Source: Streptomyces sp. NBC_00353
Lineage (GTDB): Bacteria; Actinomycetota; Actinomycetes; Streptomycetales; Streptomycetaceae
Assembly: GCF_036108815.1 (NCBI RefSeq)
Contig: NZ_CP107985.1
Coordinates: forward strand, 7,995,501 to 8,059,500
DNA: 64,000 bases
Direction of reading: 5' to 3'
Positions 26,393 to 35,186 of the stretch are shown piece after piece. The translations under genes were made by a program, and so were the position numbers. How positions within the stretch are numbered: the stretch's first letter is position 1; every line of letters starts with the position of its first letter. The notes beneath the pieces are model-generated. The model was not told the DNA's origin and ran no database searches. It saw nothing but the letters and a program-made list of their open reading frames with translations.

Positions 26393-26943
26393 TGACCAGC
26401 ACCACCGAGAGCATCAGGGAACTGCTGCTCAGCCGGATCCGTGATGTGGCGGACTACCCGAAGCCGGGGGTGATATTCAAGGACATCACCCCGCTGCTCG
26501 CGGACCCGGTGGCGTTCACGGCTCTCACCGACTCCCTCGCGGAGCTGTGCGTCCGGCACGGCGCCACGAAGATCGTCGGTCTGGAGGCGCGCGGCTTCAT
26601 CCTGGCCGCGCCGGTCGCGGTCCGGGCCGGGCTCGGTTTCGTACCCGTCCGCAAGGCCGGGAAGCTGCCCGGAGCCACGCTCAGCCAGGCGTACGAGCTG
26701 GAGTACGGCACCGCGGAGATCGAGATCCACGCCGAGGACCTCGCCCCCGACGACCGGATCATGGTGATCGACGACGTCCTCGCCACCGGCGGCACCGCCG
26801 AGGCCTCGCTGGAGCTGATCCGGCGGGCCGGTGCCCAGGTCGCGGGCGTCGCGGTCCTCATGGAGCTCGGCTTTCTCGCCGGCCGGGCCCGGCTGGAGCC
26901 GGGGCTCGCGGGTGCCCCGCTGGAGGCTCTGATCACGATCTGA
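26392..26943 (+). CDS. apt: Adenine phosphoribosyltransferase
   Basis: This encodes 183 residues. The PRPP-binding loop is RIMVIDDVLATGGTAEAS, and VGLEARGFILAAPVA and the early YPKPGVIFKDITPLL are APRT hallmarks. It salvages adenine to AMP. The order secD-secF-apt-relA is common in actinobacteria and places purine salvage next to (p)ppGpp metabolism. A perfect hairpin ends the gene, so relA likely has its own promoter in addition. Confidence 0.95.
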   Translation: MTSTTESIRELLLSRIRDVADYPKPGVIFKDITPLLADPVAFTALTDSLAELCVRHGATKIVGLEARGFILAAPVAVRAGLGFVPVRKAGKLPGATLSQAYELEYGTAEIEIHAEDLAPDDRIMVIDDVLATGGTAEASLELIRRAGAQVAGVAVLMELGFLAGRARLEPGLAGAPLEALITI

Positions 26944-26993
26944 GCGTCGCCCGCGGTAGCGGACCGTACGCGGACGGCACAATCGCACACACA

Positions 26994-27027
26994 GGACGGG
27001 CACCCGGGAACAGCCGGGTGCCCGTCC
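26994..27027 (+). terminator. Perfect 14-bp hairpin between apt and relA
   Basis: GGACGGGCACCCGG (26994-27007) and CCGGGTGCCCGTCC (27014-27027) enclose GAACAG. A TACGAT box at 27080-27085 downstream may be part of a separate relA promoter. Confidence 0.78.
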
Positions 27028-27123
27028 CGCGTTGTGAAAGGTCTCACCGTCCCCGGGGGAGCTCCGGCCGCAGGGTCGATACGATGGCCTTTCCGGGTGT
27101 CCGGATCCGCACGAGGAGCGCTC

Positions 27124-29691
27124 TTGCCAGACGAGGCCCAGCCAGTCGCCGCCCCGCAGCCCGACAAGCCCGCGGCGGTCCCAGCCACGCCCGAGAAGAA
27201 GCAGCCCGTGGCGAAGGAGAAGCCGAAGCCCCCGGCCCCCGAACCCGTGCGCAGCGCGGCGCAGGCGCCCATCAAGGCGAACGGGTCCGCCGCCGACCGG
27301 CCGGCCCCGGCCTCGCCGGCGCCGACAGCCCCGAAGCCCCCGGCCAAGCCCGCCGTCAAGCCCGTGGCTCCGGCCGGCGCCGTCGCTCGTTCCGGCGGTT
27401 CCTCCAACCGGGTACGGGCCAGGCTCGCCCGGCTCGGGGTGCAGCGCTCCAGCCCGTACAACCCGGTCCTCGAACCGCTGCTGCGTGCCGTCCGCAGCAA
27501 CGACCCCAAGATCGAGACGTCCACGCTGCGTCAGATCGAGCGCGCCTACCAGGTCGCCGAGCGCTGGCACCGCGGCCAGAAGCGCAAGAGCGGCGACCCG
27601 TACATCACGCACCCGCTCGCCGTCACGACGATCCTCGCCGAACTCGGCATGGACCCGGCGACGCTGATGGCGGGCCTGCTGCACGACACGGTCGAGGACA
27701 CCGAGTACGGCCTCGACACGCTGCGCCGCGACTTCGGCGACCAGGTCGCGCTGCTCGTCGACGGCGTGACCAAGCTCGACAAGGTCAAGTTCGGCGAGGC
27801 GGCGCAGGCCGAGACCGTACGCAAGATGGTCGTCGCCATGGCGAAGGACCCCCGGGTCCTCGTCATCAAGCTCGCCGACCGGCTGCACAACATGCGCACC
27901 ATGCGCTATCTCAAGCGGGAGAAGCAGGAGAAGAAGGCCCGCGAGACGCTGGAGATCTACGCGCCCCTGGCACACCGGCTGGGCATGAACACCATCAAGT
28001 GGGAACTGGAGGACCTCGCCTTCGCGATCCTCTACCCCAAGATGTATGACGAGATCGTCCGTCTCGTCGCCGAGCGGGCGCCCAAGCGCGACGAGTACCT
28101 CGCCATAGTGACCGACGAGGTCCAGGCCGACCTGCGCGCAGCCCGGATCAAGGCCACCGTCACCGGACGCCCGAAGCACTACTACAGCGTCTACCAGAAG
28201 ATGATCGTGCGGGGCCGGGACTTCGCCGAGATCTACGACCTGGTGGGCATCCGCGTCCTCGTCGACACCGTCCGCGACTGTTATGCCGCACTCGGCACCG
28301 TGCACGCGCGATGGAATCCGGTCCCCGGCCGGTTCAAGGACTACATCGCGATGCCCAAGTTCAACATGTACCAGTCGCTGCACACCACGGTGATCGGTCC
28401 CAGCGGCAAGCCGGTCGAGCTGCAGATCCGCACCTTCGACATGCACCGCCGCGCCGAGTACGGCATCGCCGCCCACTGGAAGTACAAGCAGGAGGCCGTC
28501 GCGGGCGCCTCCAAGGTCCGTACCGACGTGCCGAAGAACACCGGCCGCGGCCAGGACACCGTCAACGACATGGCGTGGCTGCGCCAGCTCCTGGACTGGC
28601 AGAAGGAGACCGAGGACCCCAGCGAGTTCCTGGACTCGCTGCGCTTCGACCTCTCCCGCAACGAGGTCTTCGTCTTCACACCCAAGGGCGACGTCATAGC
28701 GCTCCCCGCGGGTGCGACACCGGTCGACTTCGCGTACGCCGTGCACACGGAGGTCGGCCACCGGACCATAGGAGCACGGGTCAACGGGCGGCTCGTACCG
28801 CTCGAATCGACCCTCGACAACGGCGACCTGGTGGAGGTCTTCACCTCCAAGGCGGCCGGCGCGGGACCGTCCCGGGACTGGCTCGGCTTCGTCAAGTCGC
28901 CGCGCGCCCGGAACAAGATCCGCGCCTGGTTCTCCAAGGAGCGCCGCGACGAGGCGATCGAGCAGGGCAAGGACGCCATCGCGCGTGCCATGCGCAAGCA
29001 GAACCTGCCGATCCAGCGGATCCTGACCGGGGACTCGCTGGTCACGCTCGCCCACGAGATGCGCTACCCCGACATCTCGTCGCTGTATGCGGCGATCGGC
29101 GAGGGCCATGTCGCGGCCGCGGGCGTCGTGCAGAAGCTGGTGCAGGCGCTCGGCGGGGAGGACGCCGCCAACGAGGATCTCGCGGAGAGCACGCCGCCGT
29201 CCCGCAGCCGCCACAAGCGCCGCTCCAACGCCGATCCGGGTGTGGTCGTCAAGGGCGTCGAGGACGTCTGGGTCAAACTGGCCCGCTGCTGCACGCCCGT
29301 ACCCGGCGACCCGATCATCGGCTTCGTCACCCGCGGCAGCGGCGTCTCCGTGCACCGCGCCGACTGCGTCAACGTCGACTCGCTGTCGCAGCAGCCGGAG
29401 CGGATCCTCGAGGTCGAATGGGCACCCACCCAGTCCTCGGTCTTCCTGGTCGCCATCCAGGTCGAGGCACTGGACCGGTCGCGGCTGCTCTCGGACGTCA
29501 CACGCGTCCTGTCCGACCAGCACGTCAACATCCTGTCCGCAGCCGTGCAGACCTCGCGGGACCGGGTGGCCACCTCGCGCTTCACCTTCGAGATGGGCGA
29601 CCCGAAGCACCTCGGACACGTCCTGAAGGCCGTACGGGGCGTGGAGGGCGTCTACGACGTCTACCGGGTGACCTCGGCCCGCAGGCCGTAA
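27124..29691 (+). CDS. relA: RelA/SpoT-family (p)ppGpp synthetase/hydrolase
   Basis: This gives 855 residues from a TTG at 27124, chosen because GAGGAG is five bases upstream; the longer frame has no such site. The first 90 residues are Pro/Ala/Lys-rich and disordered. The HD hydrolase domain (about 140-290) retains LLHDTVEDTEYG and LADRLHNMRT. The synthetase domain has GRPKHYYSVYQKM and EIYDLVGIRV. A TGS domain (about 512-575), a Cys-containing zinc-finger segment (LARCCTPVPGDPI) and a C-terminal ACT domain follow. It makes (p)ppGpp on amino-acid starvation and by motif content can also degrade it. Confidence 0.95.
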   Translation: MPDEAQPVAAPQPDKPAAVPATPEKKQPVAKEKPKPPAPEPVRSAAQAPIKANGSAADRPAPASPAPTAPKPPAKPAVKPVAPAGAVARSGGSSNRVRARLARLGVQRSSPYNPVLEPLLRAVRSNDPKIETSTLRQIERAYQVAERWHRGQKRKSGDPYITHPLAVTTILAELGMDPATLMAGLLHDTVEDTEYGLDTLRRDFGDQVALLVDGVTKLDKVKFGEAAQAETVRKMVVAMAKDPRVLVIKLADRLHNMRTMRYLKREKQEKKARETLEIYAPLAHRLGMNTIKWELEDLAFAILYPKMYDEIVRLVAERAPKRDEYLAIVTDEVQADLRAARIKATVTGRPKHYYSVYQKMIVRGRDFAEIYDLVGIRVLVDTVRDCYAALGTVHARWNPVPGRFKDYIAMPKFNMYQSLHTTVIGPSGKPVELQIRTFDMHRRAEYGIAAHWKYKQEAVAGASKVRTDVPKNTGRGQDTVNDMAWLRQLLDWQKETEDPSEFLDSLRFDLSRNEVFVFTPKGDVIALPAGATPVDFAYAVHTEVGHRTIGARVNGRLVPLESTLDNGDLVEVFTSKAAGAGPSRDWLGFVKSPRARNKIRAWFSKERRDEAIEQGKDAIARAMRKQNLPIQRILTGDSLVTLAHEMRYPDISSLYAAIGEGHVAAAGVVQKLVQALGGEDAANEDLAESTPPSRSRHKRRSNADPGVVVKGVEDVWVKLARCCTPVPGDPIIGFVTRGSGVSVHRADCVNVDSLSQQPERILEVEWAPTQSSVFLVAIQVEALDRSRLLSDVTRVLSDQHVNILSAAVQTSRDRVATSRFTFEMGDPKHLGHVLKAVRGVEGVYDVYRVTSARRP

Positions 29692-29709
29692 GCGCACCCC
29701 GCACATACA

Positions 29710-29750
29710 AGGAAGGGGCTCCCGTACGTCACGTACGGGAGCCCCTTCCT
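29710..29750. terminator. 20-bp inverted repeat shared by relA and the DUF349 gene
   Basis: Arms 29710-29729 and 29731-29750 are perfect reverse complements around a single C, with core CTCCCGTACGT. It lies between two convergent genes and should act as a bidirectional terminator. Confidence 0.85.
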
Positions 29751-29767
29751 CGTGTGCGGTGTCCGGC

Positions 29768-30997
29768 TCAGCCGCCGAACTCCTCCAGGCCCTTCAGCGC
29801 CTGGTCCAGCAGTGCCTGGCGGCCCTCCAGCTCACGGGCCAGCTTGTCGGCCCGGGCGTTGTTGCCCGCGGCGCGCGCCGTGTCGATCTGCGTACGCAGC
29901 TTGTCCACGGCAGCCTGCAGCTGACCCGTCAGACCCTCGGCGCGCGCACGCGCCTCCGGGTTCGTCCGGCGCCACTCGGACTCCTCGGCCTCCTGGAGCG
30001 CCCGCTCCACCGCCTGCATCCGTCCCTCGATCTTCGGGCGGGCGTCACGCGGCACATGGCCGATGGCTTCCCAGCGCTCGTTGATGGCACGGAACGCGGC
30101 CCTCGCCGCCTTCAGGTCCTTCACCGGCACCAGCTTCTCGGCCTCGACCGCGAGCTCCTCCTTCAGCTTGAGGTTCTCGCCCTGCTCGGCGTCCCGCTCG
30201 GCGAAGACCTCGCTGCGGGCGGCGAAGAAGACGTCCTGCGCACCGCGGAAGCGGTTCCACAGATCGTCCTCTGCCTCGCGCTGGGCGCGGCCCGCCGCCT
30301 TCCACTCCGTCATGAGATCGCGGTAGCGCGCGGCCGTCGTCCCCCAGTCGGTGGAACCGGACAGCGCCTCGGCCTCGACGACCAGCTTCTCCTTGGCCTT
30401 GCGGGCCTCCTCGCGCTGGGCGTCCAGCGAGGCGAAGTGCGCCTTGCGGCGCTTGGAGAACGCCGAGCGCGCGTGCGAGAAGCGGTGCCACAGCTCGTCG
30501 TCCGACTTGCGGTCGAGCCGCGGCAGGCCCTTCCACGTGTCGACGAGCGCCCGCAGGCGCTCGCCCGCGGAGCGCCACTGCTCGCTCTGCGCCAGCTCCT
30601 CGGCCTCGACGACCAGCGCCTCCTTGGCGTGCTTCGCCTCGTCGGTCTGCTTCGCCTTCTGGACCTTGCGTTCCTCGCGGCGGGACTCGACCGTCGCGAC
30701 CAGCGCGTCAAGGCGCTTCCGCAATGCGTCGAGGTCACCGACCGCGTGATGCTCGTCGACCTGCTGACGCAGATGCTCGATGGCGGTCGTTGCGTCCTTC
30801 GCCGACAGGTCGGTGGTCTTCACCCGCCGTTCGAGGAGGCCGATCTCGACCACGATGCCCTCGTACTTGCGCTCGAAGTAGGCCAGAGCCTCCTCGGGTG
30901 AGCCGGCCTGCCACGATCCGACGACCTGCTCGCCATCGGCTGTACGCACGTACACGGTGCCCGTCTCGTCGACGCGGCCCCACGGGTCGCTGCTCAC
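29768..30997 (-). CDS. DUF349 domain-containing coiled-coil protein
   Basis: This encodes 409 residues, almost entirely helical and charged. Repeated blocks of the type W..A..RL..L...W...P......DDELW.RF..A (for example WKGLPRLDRKSDDELWHRFS and WKAAGRAQREAEDDLWNRF) are DUF349 repeats, at least three of them. The N-terminus has a small strand-rich domain (GTVYVRTADGEQVVGSW). No enzyme motif is present; the family is of unknown function in bacteria. A GTG at 30997 was chosen because GGAGGAGG sits immediately upstream. Confidence 0.92.
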   Translation of the reverse strand: MSSDPWGRVDETGTVYVRTADGEQVVGSWQAGSPEEALAYFERKYEGIVVEIGLLERRVKTTDLSAKDATTAIEHLRQQVDEHHAVGDLDALRKRLDALVATVESRREERKVQKAKQTDEAKHAKEALVVEAEELAQSEQWRSAGERLRALVDTWKGLPRLDRKSDDELWHRFSHARSAFSKRRKAHFASLDAQREEARKAKEKLVVEAEALSGSTDWGTTAARYRDLMTEWKAAGRAQREAEDDLWNRFRGAQDVFFAARSEVFAERDAEQGENLKLKEELAVEAEKLVPVKDLKAARAAFRAINERWEAIGHVPRDARPKIEGRMQAVERALQEAEESEWRRTNPEARARAEGLTGQLQAAVDKLRTQIDTARAAGNNARADKLARELEGRQALLDQALKGLEEFGG

Positions 30998-31093
30998 AGC
31001 GCCTCCTCCACCTGATGCCTGTGAGAGGGTTCGCCCCCCTGGCATCGTCCACAGTTTCCTGGGGCGGGCTGCGCGCCCGCCCTGCACAACGCC

Positions 31094-31123
31094 AATCTAG
31101 GCGACCGGCCGCCCGGCTGTCCG
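31094..31123 (-). promoter_or_regulatory. Possible promoter of the DUF349 gene
   Basis: Reading the minus strand, CGGACA (31123-31118) and TAGATT (31099-31094) are 18 bp apart. It lies about 100 bp before the GTG start at 30997. Confidence 0.5.
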
Positions 31124-31158
31124 CACTCAGCGCGGCCGAATTCTTCGGCCCGCACCCC

Positions 31159-31191
31159 GGCGGCCGGACCGGACTCGCCGGGCCGGCCGCC
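31159..31191 (-). terminator. Hairpin after the cyclophilin gene
   Basis: GGCGGCCGG (31159-31167) pairs with CCGGCCGCC (31183-31191). It lies just beyond the minus-strand stop at 31201, before the DUF349 promoter. Confidence 0.6.
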
Positions 31192-31200
31192 CCGGTCGGC

Positions 31201-31992
31201 TCAGGCCTTGTCGACGGCCGCCTTCGAGATGGTGACGGCCTTCTTCGGGGCACCGTCGGCCGCGCCACCGGTGACACCGGCGGTCCCGACCGCCTTCACG
31301 GCCTTCAGCGAGGCGGCGTCCATCGTGCCGAACGGCGTGTAGCTCGGCGGGAGTTTGCTGTCCTTGTAGACCAGGAAGAACTGGCTGCCGCCGGTGTGCG
31401 CCTGACCGGTGTTGGCCATCGCCACCGTGCCCGCCGGGTACGTCACCGTGCCGTCCTTGCCCGCCTTGCCCAGCGCGGTCAGGTTCTCGTCCGGGATCGT
31501 GTAGCCCGGGCCGCCCGTGCCGTCGCCCTTGGGGTCACCGCACTGCAGGACGAAAATGCCCTGCGTGGTGAGGCGGTGACACTTCGTACCGTCGAAGAAG
31601 CCCTTGTCCGCGAGCGACTTGAACGAGTTCGTCGTGTGCGGGGTCTTCGCCGCGTCCATCGTGAACGCGATGTCGCCCTGGCTCGTCTTGAGCGACATCG
31701 TGTACTTCGACTTTTTGTCGATCTTCATCGCGGGCTCGGGCGCACTGCTCTCGCTCGCCGAGGGCGAGGGCGAAGGGGACGGGCTGGTGCTCGACGCCGC
31801 GTCGTTCTTTTCCTTGTCGTCGCCGCCGAGGGAGACGAACGCGGTGACTCCCACGACCGCCACCACGGCCAGCGCGGACGCGATGACGACGGTGAGTCGC
31901 CTGGTCCTGCGGCGGGCCTCCTCCCGGCGCTGCTGCTGCCGCTCGAACTTCTCCCTGGCGAGCTGCCGCCGCCGCTGATCGCTGCTGACCAC
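31201..31992 (-). CDS. Membrane-anchored cyclophilin-type peptidyl-prolyl isomerase
   Basis: This gives 263 residues from the first of the GTG codons at 31992 (VVSSDQRRRQ), which follows AAGGAG by eight bases. A basic cytoplasmic N-terminus (..QQQRREEARRRTRRLT) precedes one membrane helix (VVIASALAVVAVVGVTAFV) and a Ser/Pro/Asp/Glu linker. The cyclophilin domain (about 110-260) has FFDGTKCHRLTTQGIFVLQCGDP, GGPGYTIPDE and AHTGGSQFFLVY. It would fold proteins on the outer face of the membrane. It is divergent from the MBL-hisS pair. Confidence 0.93.
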   Translation of the reverse strand: MVSSDQRRRQLAREKFERQQQRREEARRRTRRLTVVIASALAVVAVVGVTAFVSLGGDDKEKNDAASSTSPSPSPSPSASESSAPEPAMKIDKKSKYTMSLKTSQGDIAFTMDAAKTPHTTNSFKSLADKGFFDGTKCHRLTTQGIFVLQCGDPKGDGTGGPGYTIPDENLTALGKAGKDGTVTYPAGTVAMANTGQAHTGGSQFFLVYKDSKLPPSYTPFGTMDAASLKAVKAVGTAGVTGGAADGAPKKAVTISKAAVDKA

Positions 31993-32151
31993 CGGGTGAT
32001 CTCCTTGTACGTCGTGTGATCGGGCCTGGGTTGCCCCGTACCGTATATGGGTTAGCTGTGGAATGAGGAGCGCCGGTAGGCTCTGAACTGCCGCGACCTT
32101 CTCAGCCGCAGTCGGCCGCACCCCTTCGTCGGACGACCATTAAGGACGATC

Positions 32152-32838
32152 GTGCTCATTGCCGGGTTCCCCGCCGGGGCCTGGGGGACCAATTGCTACG
32201 TGGTCGCCCCCGCCGCCGGTGAGGAGTGCGTGATCATCGACCCGGGCCACCAGGCCACCCAGGGAGTCGAGGACGCGCTGAAGAAGCATCGGCTGAAGCC
32301 CGTCGCCGTAGTGCTCACCCACGGGCACATCGATCATGTCGCCTCGGTCGTCCCGGTGTGCGGCGCGCACGATGTCCCCGCCTGGATCCACCCCGAGGAC
32401 CGGTACATGATGAGCGACCCGGAGAAGGCCCTCGGCCGCTCCATCGGGATGCCGCTCATGGGCGAGCTGACGGTGGGGGAGCCGGACGACGTCAAGGAGC
32501 TGACCGACGGTGCCCAGCTGCTGCTGGCCGGTCTGGAGTTCGGTGTTGCGCATGCGCCCGGCCATACCAAGGGGTCGGTGACGTTCAGGATGCCCGAGGC
32601 CGCGGATGTTCCGCAGGTCCTCTTCTCGGGCGACCTGCTCTTCGCCGGCTCCGTCGGACGCACCGACCTGCCCGGCGGCGACCACGCCGAGCTGCTCGAG
32701 TCGCTGGCCCGTGTGTGCCTGCCGCTCGACGACTCGACCGTGGTGCTGTCCGGCCACGGCCCCCAGACGACCATCGGCCGCGAGCGCGCCTCGAACCCGT
32801 ATCTGCACGGGCTGGCCGCGCCCCGACGAGGAATGTGA
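32152..32838 (+). CDS. MBL-fold metallo-hydrolase (glyoxalase II-like)
   Basis: This encodes 228 residues. The metal-binding THGHIDH motif is followed by HAPGHTKGS and FSGDLLFAGSVGRTDLPGG and the final histidine in LSGHGPQT, a complete di-metal site. The short, single-domain form is common in actinobacteria next to hisS. The substrate is unknown; hydroxyacylglutathione hydrolase activity is unlikely in a mycothiol-using organism. AAGGAC upstream supports the GTG at 32152. Confidence 0.92.
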   Translation: MLIAGFPAGAWGTNCYVVAPAAGEECVIIDPGHQATQGVEDALKKHRLKPVAVVLTHGHIDHVASVVPVCGAHDVPAWIHPEDRYMMSDPEKALGRSIGMPLMGELTVGEPDDVKELTDGAQLLLAGLEFGVAHAPGHTKGSVTFRMPEAADVPQVLFSGDLLFAGSVGRTDLPGGDHAELLESLARVCLPLDDSTVVLSGHGPQTTIGRERASNPYLHGLAAPRRGM

Positions 32839-32852
32839 CGAGAGTTAGAACC

Positions 32853-34115
32853 GTGAGCACCTTCAAGGCCCCCAAGGGCACGTACGACCTGACCCCGCCC
32901 GACTCCGCGAAGTACCTCGCGGTGCGCGAGGCGCTCTCCGCACCGCTGAAGAACTCCGGCTACGGCTACATCGAGACGCCCGGCTTCGAGGACGTCGCGC
33001 TCTTCTCGCGCGGAGTCGGTGAGTCCACCGACATCGTGAGCAAGGAGATGTACACCCTCACCACCAAGGGCGGCTCCGAGCTGGCGCTGCGTCCCGAGGG
33101 CACCGCGTCGGTGCTGCGTGCCGCACTGGAGGCCAACCTCCACAAGCTCGGCAACCTGCCGGTCAAGCTCTGGTACTCCGGCTCGTACTACCGCTACGAG
33201 CGTCCGCAGAAGGGCCGCTACCGGCACTTCTCGCAGGTCGGTGCCGAGGCGATCGGCGCCGAGGACCCGGCACTGGACGCCGAGCTGATCATCCTGGCCG
33301 ACCAGGCGTACCGCACGCTGGGGCTGCAGAATTTCCGGATCCTGCTGAACTCGCTGGGCGACAAGGAGTGCCGTCCCGTCTACCGGGACGCGCTCCAGGA
33401 GTTCCTGCGCGAGCTCGACCTGGACGACGACACCCGCCGCCGCATCGACCTCAACCCGCTGCGGGTCCTCGACGACAAGCGCGCCGAGGTGCAGAAGCAG
33501 CTCGTCGGCGCACCGGTCCTGCGTGACTACCTGTGCGATGCGTGCAAGGCGTACCACGAGGAGGTCCGCGATCTGCTGACCGCGGCGGGTGTGGTGTACG
33601 AGGACGACGAGAAGCTCGTCCGCGGCCTCGACTACTACACCCGCACCACCTTCGAGTTCGTCCACGACGGACTCGGCTCGCAGTCCGCGGTCGGTGGCGG
33701 CGGCCGCTACGACGGCCTGTCCGAGATGATCGGCGGCCCGGCGCTCCCGTCGGTCGGCTGGGCGCTCGGCGTGGACCGTACGGTGCTCGCACTGGAGGCC
33801 GAGGGCATCGAGCTCGAACTGCCCTCGTCCACCAGCGTCTTCGCGGTGCCGCTCGGTGAGGAGGCCCGCCGGGTGCTGTTCGCCAAGGTGACGGAGTTGC
33901 GCCGAGTGGGCGTAGCCGCCGACTTCGCGTTCGGCGGGCGCGGTCTCAAGGGCGCGATGAAGAGCGCCAACCGGTCCGGCGCCCGCTTCACCGTCGTCGC
34001 GGGCGAACGTGATCTCGCCGAGGGCGTGGTCCAGCTGAAGGACATGGAGTCGGGGGAGCAGCAGGCGGTCGCGCTCGACGCGCTGGTCGCCGAGATCCAG
34101 CAGAAGCTGGCCTGA
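32853..34115 (+). CDS. hisS: Histidyl-tRNA synthetase
   Basis: This encodes 420 residues. Class II motif 2 is SYYRYERPQKGRYRHFSQ. The histidine-specific LVRGLDYYTRTTFEF and motif 3 SVGWALGVDRTVLAL are present, and the C-terminal anticodon domain covers the last 90 residues. It charges tRNA-His. The GTG at 32853 follows the MBL stop by 14 bases with a weak GAGAG site, so it is probably in the same operon. Confidence 0.96.
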   Translation: MSTFKAPKGTYDLTPPDSAKYLAVREALSAPLKNSGYGYIETPGFEDVALFSRGVGESTDIVSKEMYTLTTKGGSELALRPEGTASVLRAALEANLHKLGNLPVKLWYSGSYYRYERPQKGRYRHFSQVGAEAIGAEDPALDAELIILADQAYRTLGLQNFRILLNSLGDKECRPVYRDALQEFLRELDLDDDTRRRIDLNPLRVLDDKRAEVQKQLVGAPVLRDYLCDACKAYHEEVRDLLTAAGVVYEDDEKLVRGLDYYTRTTFEFVHDGLGSQSAVGGGGRYDGLSEMIGGPALPSVGWALGVDRTVLALEAEGIELELPSSTSVFAVPLGEEARRVLFAKVTELRRVGVAADFAFGGRGLKGAMKSANRSGARFTVVAGERDLAEGVVQLKDMESGEQQAVALDALVAEIQQKLA

Positions 34116-34130
34116 TCCACCGTCTCCGAC

Positions 34131-34160
34131 TGTGCCCGCCCGGTCCGCCGGGCGGGCACA
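34131..34160 (+). terminator. Perfect 13-bp hairpin after hisS
   Basis: TGTGCCCGCCCGG (34131-34143) and CCGGGCGGGCACA (34148-34160) enclose a TCCG tetraloop. The rest of the 369-bp gap to 34485 (34161-34484) shows no gene and no element I can support. Confidence 0.82.
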
Positions 34161-34484
34161 GTGCGTCACCGCCCCTGTACCGTCAACCCCGCGGGAGCCG
34201 GTTCATCCTGGCGGACGAGACCGAACCGGGAAGACGGCGGTCTGCGGGGGGAGGCCGGGGCGGGGGGTCGTCGTGGCCGTCCGCTGTCCGTAACGCCTGG
34301 GCAGCCCCCGCACAGCCCCCTGTCGGTTCGGTCGCGGCGAGGTAGTGGCTAGCGAAAGCCGCGCGTTCCCTGCCGCCGTGTGTGCGTCTCTCCGCACATC
34401 TTTATGTCCATCGAACGGATGGCAGGTGAGGTGGTGCGGCACAATGACCATGCCCAGCAGGCCACTCACTGATGGAACGGCGAT

Positions 34485-35120
34485 ATGACGACTGCAGCGG
34501 TTGACCATCCCTCCTCGGACCAGGACGAGGACGGCCGGAAGAGGACCATCGGCGGCAGCCGCGCGTTCGCACTGCTGCTGGTGATCACCGGTGCCGCCGC
34601 CCTCCTCGCCGCCTGGGTCATCACGATCGACAAGTTCAAGCTGCTCGAGGACCCCAGCTTCACACCGGGCTGCAGCCTCAACCCCGTGGTCTCGTGCGGC
34701 AACATCATGAAGAGCGAGCAGGCGTCCGCCTTCGGGTTCCCGAACCCGATGCTGGGACTCGTCACCTACTCCGTCGTCATCGGCATCGGCCTGGCCCTGC
34801 TCGCCGGCGCCCGCTTCCGCAGCTGGTACTGGCTCGGCCTCAACGCGGGCACACTGTTCGGCGTCGGTTTCTGCACCTGGCTGCAGTACCAGTCGCTGTA
34901 CAACATCAACTCGCTCTGCCTGTGGTGCTGCCTGGCCTGGGTCGCCACGATCTTCATGTTCTGCTACGTCACCACGCACAACATCAAGCACCGGATCCTG
35001 CCCGCGCCGAACTGGCTGCGCAACGCACTCACGGAGTTCCACTGGGTGCCGCCGGTCCTCTGGGTCGGCATCATCGGCATGCTGATCCTGACCCGCTGGT
35101 GGGACTTCTGGACCAGCTGA
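34485..35120 (+). CDS. Vitamin K epoxide reductase (VKOR) family membrane protein
   Basis: This encodes 211 residues with four or five membrane helices. The active-site CLWC lies in LYNINSLCLWCCLAW, and the loop cysteine pair in PGCSLNPVVSC. VKOR proteins reoxidise DsbA-like partners using quinone and so support disulfide formation outside the membrane. No DsbA-type partner is adjacent. The ATG at 34485 has a modest GGAACGG upstream. Confidence 0.92.
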   Translation: MTTAAVDHPSSDQDEDGRKRTIGGSRAFALLLVITGAAALLAAWVITIDKFKLLEDPSFTPGCSLNPVVSCGNIMKSEQASAFGFPNPMLGLVTYSVVIGIGLALLAGARFRSWYWLGLNAGTLFGVGFCTWLQYQSLYNINSLCLWCCLAWVATIFMFCYVTTHNIKHRILPAPNWLRNALTEFHWVPPVLWVGIIGMLILTRWWDFWTS

Positions 35121-35173
35121 CCGTCCGCGCCGGGAGCGGGCACCGGCCCGGCCGGGATGTCAGTGCCGTGACA

Positions 35174-35179
35174 TAGGCT
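35174..35179 (+). promoter_or_regulatory. -10 box for a probably leaderless rarA transcript
   Basis: TAGGCT ends seven bases before the GTG start, and no ribosome-binding site lies between, the typical layout of a leaderless Streptomyces mRNA. No good -35 is visible. Confidence 0.5.
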
Positions 35180-35186
35180 TCAAAAC

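Noticed and set aside
25897..29706. A 1269-codon minus-strand frame opposite secF, apt and relA
   Set aside because: It crosses three certain genes and has low-complexity shadow composition without any recognisable motif.
34161..34484. Hidden gene in the hisS-VKOR gap
   Set aside because: Frames are short, Arg/Pro-rich and lack start signals; no tRNA or other RNA fold was found by eye.
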